DNA of 33,256 nucleotides from an uncultured Muribaculaceae bacterium (GCA_910586895.1 CAJUIW010000020.1:1-33256); one strand, 5' to 3'; counted from the stretch's first letter, positions 23,573-31,826 are shown. Translations and numbers: made by a program. Notes: a model not told the origin generated them from the letters alone.

Positions 23573-23584
23573 TTACCTAACTCT

Positions 23585-24391
23585 ATGAAAAAGAAATATA
23601 TTGGATTGCTCGTGGCTGCAGTTGCAGTACTGTCAATGTTGAGCGCATGTTCTGCACCTAAAGATATCACTTATATGCAGGGATTTGACAACGGTATGGC
23701 GCAGGAAGTGCGCAGTCAGAGCCGTATAACTGCTCAGCCCGATGACCGTCTGGGCATTTATGTCAGTTCGAGTAATCCGGAGCTCGCTCAGGTGTTTAAT
23801 CTCGCTATTCCTCAGCAGCGTATCGGTCAGGCGACCACTATGGCAACCAGCAATCAGGCCAGCGCGGCTTTTACCGTTGCACCTGACGGAACAATCAATT
23901 ACCCCGTGCTTGGTGAGATAAAGGTGGCCGGGATGTCGCGTCATGATATCGCTAAGCTGATTCAGAATGAATTGCGCAGCAGTGAGCAACTCAAAGATGC
24001 CGTAGTCACTGTCGATTTCCTTAATGCCACAGTTTCGGTTCTGGGCGATGTTAACCGTCCGGGTGAATATCCCATTGACCGTGATGACATGAATGTCCTG
24101 CAGGCCATAAGCAAGGCCGGCGACCTCAATATTACCGGCGACCGTAAGAATGTGCTTGTAGTCCGGGAAGAGAATGGCAAGGATGTGGCCTACCGTCTGG
24201 ACCTGACCAATACTGCAAGCCTGATGCAGTCGCCCGCTTTCTATCTGCAGCAGAACGATGTCGTGTATGTAGAGCCTAACAATGTCAAAAAACGTCAGGC
24301 TACCGTGAATGGCAACACCGTTCTGACCCCTTCTTTCTGGCTGTCAGTAGCTTCATTCCTTACAACTATCGTGGTTCTCATAATAAAGTAA
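23585..24391 (+). CDS. Polysaccharide export lipoprotein, Wza-like
   Basis: This outer-membrane polysaccharide export protein has 268 residues, shorter than E. coli Wza. A lipoprotein signal ends in LSAC (Cys22). The Poly_export region runs about 47-140 (ITAQPDDRLGIYVSS, FTVAPDGTINYPVLGEIKVA), followed by one SLBB-type domain (VTVDFLNATVSVLGDVNRPGEYPI). The protein ends with a hydrophobic helix FWLSVASFLTTIVVLIIK (251-268), which may span or dock in the outer membrane. Ten bp separate it from the Wzc-like kinase, its expected periplasmic partner. It is first gene of the module, behind the promoter at 23441-23473. No strong Shine-Dalgarno sequence is visible. Confidence 0.9.
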   Translation: MKKKYIGLLVAAVAVLSMLSACSAPKDITYMQGFDNGMAQEVRSQSRITAQPDDRLGIYVSSSNPELAQVFNLAIPQQRIGQATTMATSNQASAAFTVAPDGTINYPVLGEIKVAGMSRHDIAKLIQNELRSSEQLKDAVVTVDFLNATVSVLGDVNRPGEYPIDRDDMNVLQAISKAGDLNITGDRKNVLVVREENGKDVAYRLDLTNTASLMQSPAFYLQQNDVVYVEPNNVKKRQATVNGNTVLTPSFWLSVASFLTTIVVLIIK

Positions 24392-24401
24392 ACATACAGT
24401 T

Positions 24402-26780
24402 ATGTCTGAAACAACGTCGACCTCTAAAACTCTTCCTGTCACTCAGGTTAAAATATCGGATGTCGTATTCAATACCCTGCGTCATTGGCCATGGATATTG
24501 CTTTCGCTTGTGCTATGTGTCGGTGGCGCTTACTTCTATCTGTTGCGGACCACTCCGGTATATTCACGCACCGCTACAATACTTATCAAGGACGACTCTA
24601 AAGGTGCTTCTACATCTCAGCTTGATGCCTTTGCCGATATGGGACTTATTCAGACCCATACCAATCTGACTGACGAACTGAATAAGTTTCAGAGCCCAGA
24701 CGTGATGCGTGAAGTGGTCAAAAGACTGAATCTGGATATGAATTATTATGTGGATGGCACATATCATAAGCAGATTGTCTATGGTACAACGCTTCCTGTT
24801 ACAGTAAACTTCCAGACCCTTGCCGATGATGAAAGTGCATCGGTGACTGTCAATGTAGGTAAGGATGGCATGGTCACTTTATCAGAACTTAAACAGGGGA
24901 GTGAAGAACTGAAAAGTCCCAAAGGAAAGTTCCGTATGGGACAGGATATACCTACTGAAGCAGGGATTGTTGTCGTTTCGGCTACACCATATTATAAAAA
25001 GGGGAGCGATGTTAAGGTATATGCATCCCGTATGCCTATCAAAGCTGCCTCCGATGCCTATTCCGGACGCCTTACCGCGTCGGTCAAGGCTGATAAGGGC
25101 AATACCATGAACCTGACTTTCACCGATCCCTCGATACAGCGTGCGGAGGATGTGCTGAATACTTTGATCAGTGTCTACAATGAAAAGTGGCTTGAAAACC
25201 GCAACCAGATTTCGGTAGCCACCTCGAAATTTATAGATGAACGTCTGGATGTTATTGAAAGTGAGCTTGGTAATGTGGATAAGGATATATCTACCTATCA
25301 GTCGGAACATCTTATCCCGGACGTACAGCAGGCTGCCAGTATGTATATGGCGGAAAATCAGGCTGCGAGCGCTCAGATGCTTGACCTGAACAACCGGCTG
25401 CAGATGACACGCTACATGCGCAATTATCTGAGCGCGGCTGCTAACAAGAATTCTCTCTTGCCTGCAAACAGCGGAATTGATAATGCCAATATCGAAAGTC
25501 AGATAGGGGAGTATAATACGCTTATGCTCCAGCGCAACAGTTACGAACAGACTTCTTCGGCATCGCATCCGAAGGTCGTTGAACTCGACGGACAGCTGGC
25601 GGAGATGCGCAGAACCATCCTTTCGTCTGTGGACAACCAGATTGCAGGGCTTCAGACTCAGATAACCAATCTGCAGACAAGCAAGAACAGTACCACAGCC
25701 AAGATAGCCGCTAATCCTAACCAGGCTAAGTATCTGCTTTCTGTAGAACGTCAGCAGAAGGTAAAGGAATCACTTTACCTGTTCCTGCTCCAGAAACGTG
25801 AGGAGAATGAACTTTCGCAGGCATTTACAGCGTATAATACCGAGATAATAACCATGCCCACTGGCTCTTCAGCTCCTACAGCCCCGATTAAGAGCAAGAT
25901 CTTGCTTATGGCATTTGTAGTAGGACTTGCATTGCCGTTCGGTGTAACGTATCTGCTGGAAGTGAACAACAGTAAGGTCCGCGGTCGTAAGGATATCGAG
26001 GATCTGCCGTTGCCGTTCCTTGGTGAGATTCCTGATATAAAGGCTAAGAAAGGCACTAAGGTTGTTGACAATATGATGATTGTCCGCCAGGGACGCCGTG
26101 ATGTGGTAAATGAAGCGTTCCGTGTGCTCCGTACCAATCTTGGATTTATGTCAACTTCTGACGAGGGATGCTCGGTTGTGATGGTTACTTCCTTCAATCC
26201 CGGATCCGGAAAGACATTCATAGCAATGAATCTGGCTATGAGTCTTGCTATCAAGGATAAGCGCGTACTTGTAATTGACGGCGACATGCGCCGTGGATCG
26301 ACATCCACTTACGTGGATTCTCCTGCAACCGGTCTGAGCAATTATCTGGTTGGTGCAGTAAATGATATCGAATCAGTTATAGCTAAGGATAGTAGCAATG
26401 AGAACCTGTCAGTACTTCCTGTGGGTTCTATTCCACCGAATCCTACTGAACTTCTTGAAACTAAACGCTTCGCTGAATTAGTGGCGAATCTGCGTAACAA
26501 GTATGACTACATATTCATTGACTGTCCTCCGATAGAGATGATGGCAGATGCCCACATTATTGAAAAACTCGCTGACCGCACTATTTTTGTGATACGTGCA
26601 GGACTGCTCGAACGCAACATGCTTCCTGAACTGGTACGTATCTATGATGAGAAGAAATTCAAGAATCTCGGTCTTGTGCTCAACGCTACTCCGGCACAGG
26701 GATCGCGTTATGGATATAAGTACGGATATGGCTATGGATATGGCTACGGCAACTATCAGCATTATGCTCCTAAGGACTGA
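24402..26780 (+). CDS. Wzc-like polysaccharide co-polymerase with BY-kinase domain
   Basis: This inner-membrane protein of 792 residues controls polysaccharide chain length and export and phosphorylates itself on tyrosines. The Wzz domain starts with one TM helix (WILLSLVLCVGGAYFYLL, about 31-48), followed by a long coiled-coil periplasmic region with NKFQSPDVMREVVKRL and SSASHPKVVELDGQL. A second TM (ILLMAFVVGLALPFGVTYLL) precedes the kinase. Kinase motifs are Walker A PGSGKT (Lys604), Walker A' VIDGDMRR (624-631) and Walker B IFIDCPP (704-710). The C-terminal tail has nine Tyr in a Gly-Tyr pattern (Tyr770-Tyr788). A matching Wzb phosphatase is not in the window. Confidence 0.93.
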   Translation: MSETTSTSKTLPVTQVKISDVVFNTLRHWPWILLSLVLCVGGAYFYLLRTTPVYSRTATILIKDDSKGASTSQLDAFADMGLIQTHTNLTDELNKFQSPDVMREVVKRLNLDMNYYVDGTYHKQIVYGTTLPVTVNFQTLADDESASVTVNVGKDGMVTLSELKQGSEELKSPKGKFRMGQDIPTEAGIVVVSATPYYKKGSDVKVYASRMPIKAASDAYSGRLTASVKADKGNTMNLTFTDPSIQRAEDVLNTLISVYNEKWLENRNQISVATSKFIDERLDVIESELGNVDKDISTYQSEHLIPDVQQAASMYMAENQAASAQMLDLNNRLQMTRYMRNYLSAAANKNSLLPANSGIDNANIESQIGEYNTLMLQRNSYEQTSSASHPKVVELDGQLAEMRRTILSSVDNQIAGLQTQITNLQTSKNSTTAKIAANPNQAKYLLSVERQQKVKESLYLFLLQKREENELSQAFTAYNTEIITMPTGSSAPTAPIKSKILLMAFVVGLALPFGVTYLLEVNNSKVRGRKDIEDLPLPFLGEIPDIKAKKGTKVVDNMMIVRQGRRDVVNEAFRVLRTNLGFMSTSDEGCSVVMVTSFNPGSGKTFIAMNLAMSLAIKDKRVLVIDGDMRRGSTSTYVDSPATGLSNYLVGAVNDIESVIAKDSSNENLSVLPVGSIPPNPTELLETKRFAELVANLRNKYDYIFIDCPPIEMMADAHIIEKLADRTIFVIRAGLLERNMLPELVRIYDEKKFKNLGLVLNATPAQGSRYGYKYGYGYGYGYGNYQHYAPKD
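26709..26757 (+). repeat. Tandem repeat coding the Wzc tyrosine tail
   Basis: The tail is written in short repeats. GGATATGGCTAT (26724-26735) is followed directly by GGATATGGCTAC (26736-26747), and similar GGA-TAT units flank them. Copy-number change would add or remove phosphorylatable tyrosines in frame. Confidence 0.65.
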
Positions 26781-26879
26781 TTCTTTTGATAGTTAGTCAA
26801 CTGCCGGTGCTATATTCGGATTCTCAGCCGCTCTCTCAATTTGCAGGGGCTGTCAATATAACATGTTAAAGTATATATA

Positions 26880-28790
26880 ATGAAATATTTAGAAAAACTC
26901 ACATCGTGGTATTTCTCACGTAAAGCATTATCTTATTGGTGTATATTGTTGCTCGATTGCGTGTTTGTTGTGATAGCAGGTATTTTGAGCTATCTGCTGT
27001 ATCACGGCGCGTTGGACACATTGCAGAACTTCTGGTCGCTGGTCGGTAAGCTCATGGCTTATCTGGCTTGCTATGTTATCGGTTTCAGGATATTTCATAC
27101 ATATAGCGGGGTCATACGTCTGTCATCATTCATTGACCTCCGTCGTATAGGATTGGCAGTTGCATTCGGCCTGATTCTTTCAATAGCCATACAGCGCATA
27201 TTCGGGCTTGAACAGTGGCTCGTTGCCCTTTCTCCTGCTGTAATGGTGACCATGGCTCTGATCACTATAGCTATGATGTGGGCTGTGCGTATCATTGTAA
27301 AAGGTTTGTATGACAACACTATTCATCGCCAGCGTACACAGCGTGCGTTTATATACGGTGTGGCTGAAGGCGGTATCGCTATAGCCAAGAGTATCAACTC
27401 GCAGGAGGATTCTCCTTATGAAGTGGCCGGATTTATATCTGACCAGCCCGACTTGATGGACAAGCACCTGATGGGGGCAAGAGTGTATCCCAATGATGAT
27501 GAGCTTGCCGCAGTCATGCGTAAAGCCGGAGCGACAACATTGTTGGTATCGCCGCTGAAAAGTGATGAGCTTCGCCGCAACGAGGCTATGGTAAATTCCA
27601 TGATTGAAGCCGGTATGAAGATTCTGATGATTCCTTCGGCGCATGAATGGGACCGTAAGAGCGACTTGAGCTATACTCAGCTTAAGGAAGTGAATGTCGA
27701 GGAACTCCTGCCTCGTGACAAGATTGAGATTGACATGGATGCCGTAGGTGAGCTTCTGCGGGGCAAGCGTATCCTGATTACCGGAGCCGCCGGTAGTATC
27801 GGTTCGGAAATGGTGCGTCAGATAGCTCTGTTTGACCCGGCTGAGCTGATTCTTGTGGATCAGGCTGAGACGCCTCTGCATGATATCCGACTGATGATGG
27901 CACGCCGCTGGCCGGCTATCAAGGCATATACTATTGTGGCCGATATCGCGAATGACAAGCGTATGGACGACATATTCCGCATGCACTCGCCTGAATACGT
28001 ATTCCATGCCGCTGCATACAAGCATGTGCCTATGATGGAGGACAATCCGGCTGAAAGTATTGAGAATAATGTCAACGGCACACGTATAATTGCTGATCTG
28101 GCTGTACGTTACGGCACCAAGAAGTTTGTGATGGTATCGACGGATAAGGCTGTCAACCCCACTAATGTCATGGGCTGTTCGAAGCGTATATGTGAGATTT
28201 ATGTTCAGGCGCTTGACAAGGCTATCAAGGATAAGAAGATTCAAGGTGTGACACGCTTCGTGACAACACGTTTCGGTAATGTGCTCGGTTCAAACGGTTC
28301 TGTTATACCCCTGTTTGAGAAGCAGATTAAGGCCGGAGGCCCCGTCACAGTTACACATCCTGACATTATACGCTTCTTCATGCTGATTCCCGAGGCTTGT
28401 AAGCTTGTGCTTGAGGCCGGTACAATGGGCAACGGCGGCGAGATATTCGTATTCGATATGGGTAAACCGGTCAAGATTGCCGATCTTGCCCGCCGTATGA
28501 TTCAGATGAGCGGAGCCAAGGATATAGAGATTCGTTTCACCGGACTGCGTGACGGTGAGAAACTCTATGAAGAGGTGCTCAACGATCAGGAAAAGACTCT
28601 TCCTACATTTCATGAAAAAATCAAAATCGCCCAGGTGCGTGAGTATGATTACAAGGAGGTGCGCCAGAGCATAAGCCATCTTGTAGCGTTGGCCCACAAC
28701 TCTGATGACATGACTATTGTACGCCACATGAAAATGCTCGTTCCTGAATTCAAGAGCCAGCACTCCAAGTATGAAGCTCTTGACCGCTGA
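26880..28790 (+). CDS. Membrane-bound nucleotide-sugar 4,6-dehydratase (CapD/PglF/WbpM-like)
   Basis: This protein of 636 residues probably converts UDP-GlcNAc or a related sugar to the 4-keto-6-deoxy form, the entry to rare sugars of surface polysaccharides. Four TM helices occupy about residues 15-140 (LSYWCILLLDCVFVVIAGIL, VMVTMALITIAMMWAV). A CoA-binding-like Rossmann region follows (AFIYGVAEGGIAIAKS), then the extended SDR domain with ITGAAGSIGSE (300-310). The active site reads STDKAVNPTNVMGCSKR (420-436) with Met431 and Lys435: the usual SDR Tyr is replaced by Met, as is typical of this branch. FRFGNVLGSNGSV-like (TTRFGNVLGSNGSV) and GLRDGEKLYEE are also present. The leader of about 100 bp after wzc is AT-rich. 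Substrate is not determined by sequence. Confidence 0.9.
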   Translation: MKYLEKLTSWYFSRKALSYWCILLLDCVFVVIAGILSYLLYHGALDTLQNFWSLVGKLMAYLACYVIGFRIFHTYSGVIRLSSFIDLRRIGLAVAFGLILSIAIQRIFGLEQWLVALSPAVMVTMALITIAMMWAVRIIVKGLYDNTIHRQRTQRAFIYGVAEGGIAIAKSINSQEDSPYEVAGFISDQPDLMDKHLMGARVYPNDDELAAVMRKAGATTLLVSPLKSDELRRNEAMVNSMIEAGMKILMIPSAHEWDRKSDLSYTQLKEVNVEELLPRDKIEIDMDAVGELLRGKRILITGAAGSIGSEMVRQIALFDPAELILVDQAETPLHDIRLMMARRWPAIKAYTIVADIANDKRMDDIFRMHSPEYVFHAAAYKHVPMMEDNPAESIENNVNGTRIIADLAVRYGTKKFVMVSTDKAVNPTNVMGCSKRICEIYVQALDKAIKDKKIQGVTRFVTTRFGNVLGSNGSVIPLFEKQIKAGGPVTVTHPDIIRFFMLIPEACKLVLEAGTMGNGGEIFVFDMGKPVKIADLARRMIQMSGAKDIEIRFTGLRDGEKLYEEVLNDQEKTLPTFHEKIKIAQVREYDYKEVRQSISHLVALAHNSDDMTIVRHMKMLVPEFKSQHSKYEALDR

Positions 28791-28794
28791 CCGG

Positions 28795-28812
28795 GCCGCC
28801 CTTTGCGGCGGC
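28795..28812 (+). other. Intercistronic GC-rich hairpin
   Basis: GCCGCC (28795-28800) and GGCGGC (28807-28812) form a 6-bp stem 4 bp after the dehydratase stop. No T-tract follows. It may protect the upstream mRNA or lower expression of the barrel genes rather than terminate. Confidence 0.4.
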
Positions 28813-28832
28813 TGTAAAATAAGTCTACTGTA

Positions 28833-29771
28833 ATGAAGAAGATACTTTTAATATTATTGATTCTTTTAGGAAATATATCCCGGACCGATGCGCAGATGCG
28901 CCCCGGACAGGTGGATATTTTTGCTGGAGTGGATTTTAATTACAGAGACATTTATTTCAATGGGCGGTTATTTGATCTTCTGGTGTATCTTACCCCCGGT
29001 ATAAAATGGAATATGGGGCATCGGTGGGAAGCTTCAGCTCAGGTATTCATTCCCATAATAAATCAGTATGGTGACAGCCAGTCAGGGAAAGTGCGTCTGA
29101 ATATGCTGTCATTGAGCAAACAGCTGTCAGCAGGCAATAGATTCAGATTTAAGTTCAGTGGTGGCCTTTTCGGGTCATACAGATATGGTCTTGACGTCAA
29201 GACTATGTTTATCGCCCGTGAATGGCTGGCTTTGGTTGGCGAAATCGGATTGACCGGTTATTGTTCATTGGCTGATGGCTGGGATGCGAGTACAATGGAT
29301 CGCCTGACGTGGTTGGCCGGAACCAGGTTTTGGTTGAAGCGTTGGAATACTCAGTTTGATATAACCGGAGGACGGTTTATATATACCGATTACGGTATCA
29401 AGGCTGATGGCTGGCGTCATTTCAAACATGTAAGTGTAGGAGCATGGGTCGGATATTCAAATAAACTTAAGAAGAACGGTGGATTCAAGGTCCTTGTAAT
29501 GCTGCCGCCATACAAACGCACACGGCGTAAGGTTAATTTCCGTCCGGCAAGTAATTTCGGTATCTCTTATCAGGTTGAAGCCGGCAGTTACTATATGCGC
29601 GAATATGATACAGAGCCGGAGCAGAATGAACGGTCAGGATGGTTTGACCCTGATATGCTCCCATGGGGACCCGATACTATGGCTCCTGATTTTATATCTC
29701 GTGAGAAAAAGAAAAGTAATACTGAGCCTGTAGACAGCATGTCAGTTTCTGGAAAGGAGGTGACCCGATGA
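28833..29771 (+). CDS. Putative outer-membrane barrel protein of the exopolysaccharide module
   Basis: This 312-residue protein carries a signal peptidase I peptide (KKILLILLILLGNISRTDA, cleavage after Ala20). It then shows alternating amphipathic strands with aromatic ends (VDIFAGVDFNYRDIYFNG, LLVYLTPGIKWNM, WEASAQVFIPIINQYGD, FRFKFSGGLFGSYRYGL), as in beta-barrels. The last about 55 residues are polar and charged and carry no terminal Phe. It directly precedes a YjbH-like barrel in an ATGA overlap, so it may be the second barrel half of a YjbH/GfcD-type system. The family itself is not recognised with certainty. Likely role: outer-membrane passage or anchoring of the polysaccharide. Confidence 0.6.
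   Translation: MKKILLILLILLGNISRTDAQMRPGQVDIFAGVDFNYRDIYFNGRLFDLLVYLTPGIKWNMGHRWEASAQVFIPIINQYGDSQSGKVRLNMLSLSKQLSAGNRFRFKFSGGLFGSYRYGLDVKTMFIAREWLALVGEIGLTGYCSLADGWDASTMDRLTWLAGTRFWLKRWNTQFDITGGRFIYTDYGIKADGWRHFKHVSVGAWVGYSNKLKKNGGFKVLVMLPPYKRTRRKVNFRPASNFGISYQVEAGSYYMREYDTEPEQNERSGWFDPDMLPWGPDTMAPDFISREKKKSNTEPVDSMSVSGKEVTR
29753..29763 (+). promoter_or_regulatory. Near-perfect Shine-Dalgarno sequence of the YjbH-like gene
   Basis: AAAGGAGGTGA lies 4 nt before the ATG at 29768. Ten bases (29754-29763) match the complement of a standard 16S rRNA 3' end. It sits inside the last codons of the upstream barrel gene. Other starts in this window show no such site. Confidence 0.7.
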
Positions 29772-30523
29772 GCATCCGGATTCTTCGGCATATATTAGTC
29801 ATGGCTGCGTTTGTCATGTTGCCTCTTCTTGCCTCAGCCCAGCAGTATACCGGTATGTCGGGACTTATTCATGTCCCTTCGGCCGATATGGATTCTGCCG
29901 GCGATGCGCGCATTGGAGCGCACTATCTTGACCACGCTATGCTTCCTGATGGAAGTTTCATGCTTGATGGTGAAGAGTACAACACTTTTGATTTTTACAT
30001 CTCACTCACTCCGTTCTGGTGGGTGGAGATAGGATATACCATGACTCTATTCAAACAAATAGATAATGGCCACAAAGGGTATAATAGGAAGGACCGCTAT
30101 TTCTCCGTGAAGTTTAATCCTCTACGTGAGGGATATTGGTGGCCGGCAGTTGCCATTGGGTCGAACGATTTCATAAGTTCATCGTTTAAAGTTAGTAACG
30201 ATGATTTGGAAGGCAATGCTTATTTCCGTAATTATTATGTCGCGGCCACCAAGCATTTCAAAGGTGCCTGGGGTAGAGTCGGGGTTACGGCATCATACCG
30301 TCATTTCATCCGTAAAGGAGCGAAGAAGTGGAATGGTGTGGTAGGAGGCGTCACTTATAGTCCTCCGTTTGCACAAAACTTGCGCTGCATTGTTGAATGG
30401 ACAGGTAATGAAGCCAATGTAGGTATTGACTGTCTGCTGTGGAGGCACATTTTCATGCAAGGCTCACTGATGAGGGGTAAATATCCGAGTGCAGGACTTT
30501 GCTATAAGGTAAATCTTTTTTAG
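29768..30523 (+). CDS. YjbH-like outer-membrane exopolysaccharide protein
   Basis: This 251-residue protein has a signal peptide (MAAFVMLPLLASA, cleavage after Ala24). The start of the mature protein, QQYTGMSGLIHVPSADMDSAGDARIG, is the typical opening of the YjbH/GfcD family (G-L-I-x-V/I-P-S/T-A). Aromatic alternating strands follow (FDFYISLTPFWWVEIGYTMT, YFRNYYVAATKHF, RVGVTASYRHFIRKGA) and the C-terminus is LCYKVNLF, ending in Phe as barrel substrates do. E. coli YjbH and GfcD are about 700 residues, so this is less than half length, and the preceding gene may supply the rest. It is read from a strong Shine-Dalgarno site in a 4-bp overlap. Confidence 0.75.
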   Translation: MSIRILRHILVMAAFVMLPLLASAQQYTGMSGLIHVPSADMDSAGDARIGAHYLDHAMLPDGSFMLDGEEYNTFDFYISLTPFWWVEIGYTMTLFKQIDNGHKGYNRKDRYFSVKFNPLREGYWWPAVAIGSNDFISSSFKVSNDDLEGNAYFRNYYVAATKHFKGAWGRVGVTASYRHFIRKGAKKWNGVVGGVTYSPPFAQNLRCIVEWTGNEANVGIDCLLWRHIFMQGSLMRGKYPSAGLCYKVNLF

Positions 30524-30583
30524 GTATAATTTTTAATAATCAGAATTAACAACACTATTTGGTTTAATAAACAAAACAAAAAA

Positions 30584-31756
30584 ATGAACAAATTAGTACT
30601 TTTTGGAGCTGCTGTGCTCCTGTGTCTTGCAGGAACTTCCTGCCACAATGATGATCCGGTACCCGCACCACTGCCCCAGGTTCAGGGCGTACCAAACACA
30701 CTCAGCGGTATCGTGACCGATAAAAACGGAGCTCCTATCAATGGCGCGACTATTAAGATTGGATCTCTGACTGCAACAACCAATACTGAAGGTGTATATA
30801 ATATCGACGGTGTAGCTGAAGGTAATTATACTATCACAGCCAGTGCTGCAGGCAAAATCACAGCCGAAAGCGCGTTCAGCGTACCTGCTAAGAACAATCT
30901 TAATCTGGTATGGAACGTTATGTTGGCATCTGAAAACACATTGACTCTTACTGTCGACAATAATGCCGGTGGTGCCAAGGGCGATGTTGTGTCTGATGCT
31001 GTAGAAGGTAACACTAAGGGTGAGATCAATATCGGTGTTGATGTGCCTGAGGATGCTCTTACCGACAACACTACCATTACCATCACTCCTATATACACAG
31101 AGCAGAGCAATCTTATCTCACGTGCATCTTCTGAAACCATGCTTATCGGTGCTGTCATCAGCACTGCCAATGGCGCAGCAGTTACTCTGTCGAAGGATAT
31201 CAATGTATCATTCAAGGTTGACTCTTCTGTGTCTGACCATGTTGTGACAAAGCAGTTTGTCAACAATTCATGGCAGGTAGTTGAGAATGAAAAGACTGCC
31301 GATGGTGTGGTTATCAAGACTCGCAACCTGGGTGCTCTGGGCCTGTTCTTCAATGTTACAGTTACCGAAACTGCAAGCTCTGAGGCTCTCGTGATGAATC
31401 CCTCTGAGTGGGACAATCTGTATGGTTCAAAAATAATCCATGCCGGTGTTTCAACATTCACGTATAAGCTCGGTAGTGAATACAATGCAGTAGGTGCAAA
31501 CTCACTTGAAGCTCTGCTGATCGAACGTCTGGCTGCTCTTGTTGGTCCGAAATCTGTTAAAGTAGTTAATGGAGAATATCCTATCAACATCAATATTCCT
31601 ATCGGTACCGGTCTTCGTGTGAGCGGCCGTCAGGCAATAACAACCGTTAAGGTTACTTCTCGCGATCGTTCTGCACAGGCTAAGAAATACGGAACCGTGA
31701 CAGTTACTAATACTGCATGGAACCGTGATCACAATGGTGGTGGCAGCGGCAAATGA
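30584..31756 (+). CDS. Putative surface lipoprotein with carboxypeptidase-regulatory-like domain
   Basis: This 390-residue lipoprotein has a signal ending in LAGTSC (Cys20). HNDDP follows, acidic residues near +3/+4 that resemble a Bacteroidota surface-export signal. Residues about 38-110 form a CarboxypepD_reg-like beta-sandwich (LSGIVTDKNGAPINGATIKI, TEGVYNIDGVAEGNYTITAS). The middle (GEINIGVDVPEDALTDNTTI, about 150-265) resembles a second beta-sandwich, perhaps ZU5-like. The C-terminus is beta-rich and ends HNGGGSGK. It has no catalytic motif. It is the last gene before the terminator at 31782-31826, and its A-rich leader (AAACAAAACAAAAAA before ATG) suggests good expression. It may bind the exported polysaccharide or help pore assembly; the function is unknown. 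Confidence 0.7.
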   Translation: MNKLVLFGAAVLLCLAGTSCHNDDPVPAPLPQVQGVPNTLSGIVTDKNGAPINGATIKIGSLTATTNTEGVYNIDGVAEGNYTITASAAGKITAESAFSVPAKNNLNLVWNVMLASENTLTLTVDNNAGGAKGDVVSDAVEGNTKGEINIGVDVPEDALTDNTTITITPIYTEQSNLISRASSETMLIGAVISTANGAAVTLSKDINVSFKVDSSVSDHVVTKQFVNNSWQVVENEKTADGVVIKTRNLGALGLFFNVTVTETASSEALVMNPSEWDNLYGSKIIHAGVSTFTYKLGSEYNAVGANSLEALLIERLAALVGPKSVKVVNGEYPININIPIGTGLRVSGRQAITTVKVTSRDRSAQAKKYGTVTVTNTAWNRDHNGGGSGK

Positions 31757-31781
31757 TAAATTAACGTATCAAAATAGATTT

Positions 31782-31826
31782 GGAGCGCCGGGGAGTTGTT
31801 GCAATAATCCGGCGCTCCTGTTTTTT
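31782..31826 (+). terminator. Intrinsic terminator between lipoprotein and acetyltransferase
   Basis: GGAGCGCCGG (31782-31791) and CCGGCGCTCC (31809-31818) form a perfect 10-bp stem with a 17-nt loop, then TG and six T (31821-31826). It ends only 4 nt before the acetyltransferase ATG at 31831. Confidence 0.85.

Noticed and set aside
24882..25568. 228-codon minus-strand frame opposite the Wzc-like gene
   Set aside because: Antisense to a conserved coiled-coil region; composition is that of a shadow frame.
27180..28244. 354-codon minus-strand frame opposite the dehydratase gene
   Set aside because: It lies wholly antisense to a well-conserved gene, is rich in His, Arg and Ser as antisense frames are, and has no domain.
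30826..31593. 255-codon minus-strand frame opposite the surface lipoprotein gene
   Set aside because: Shadow of a clear lipoprotein gene with signal peptide and domain on the other strand.
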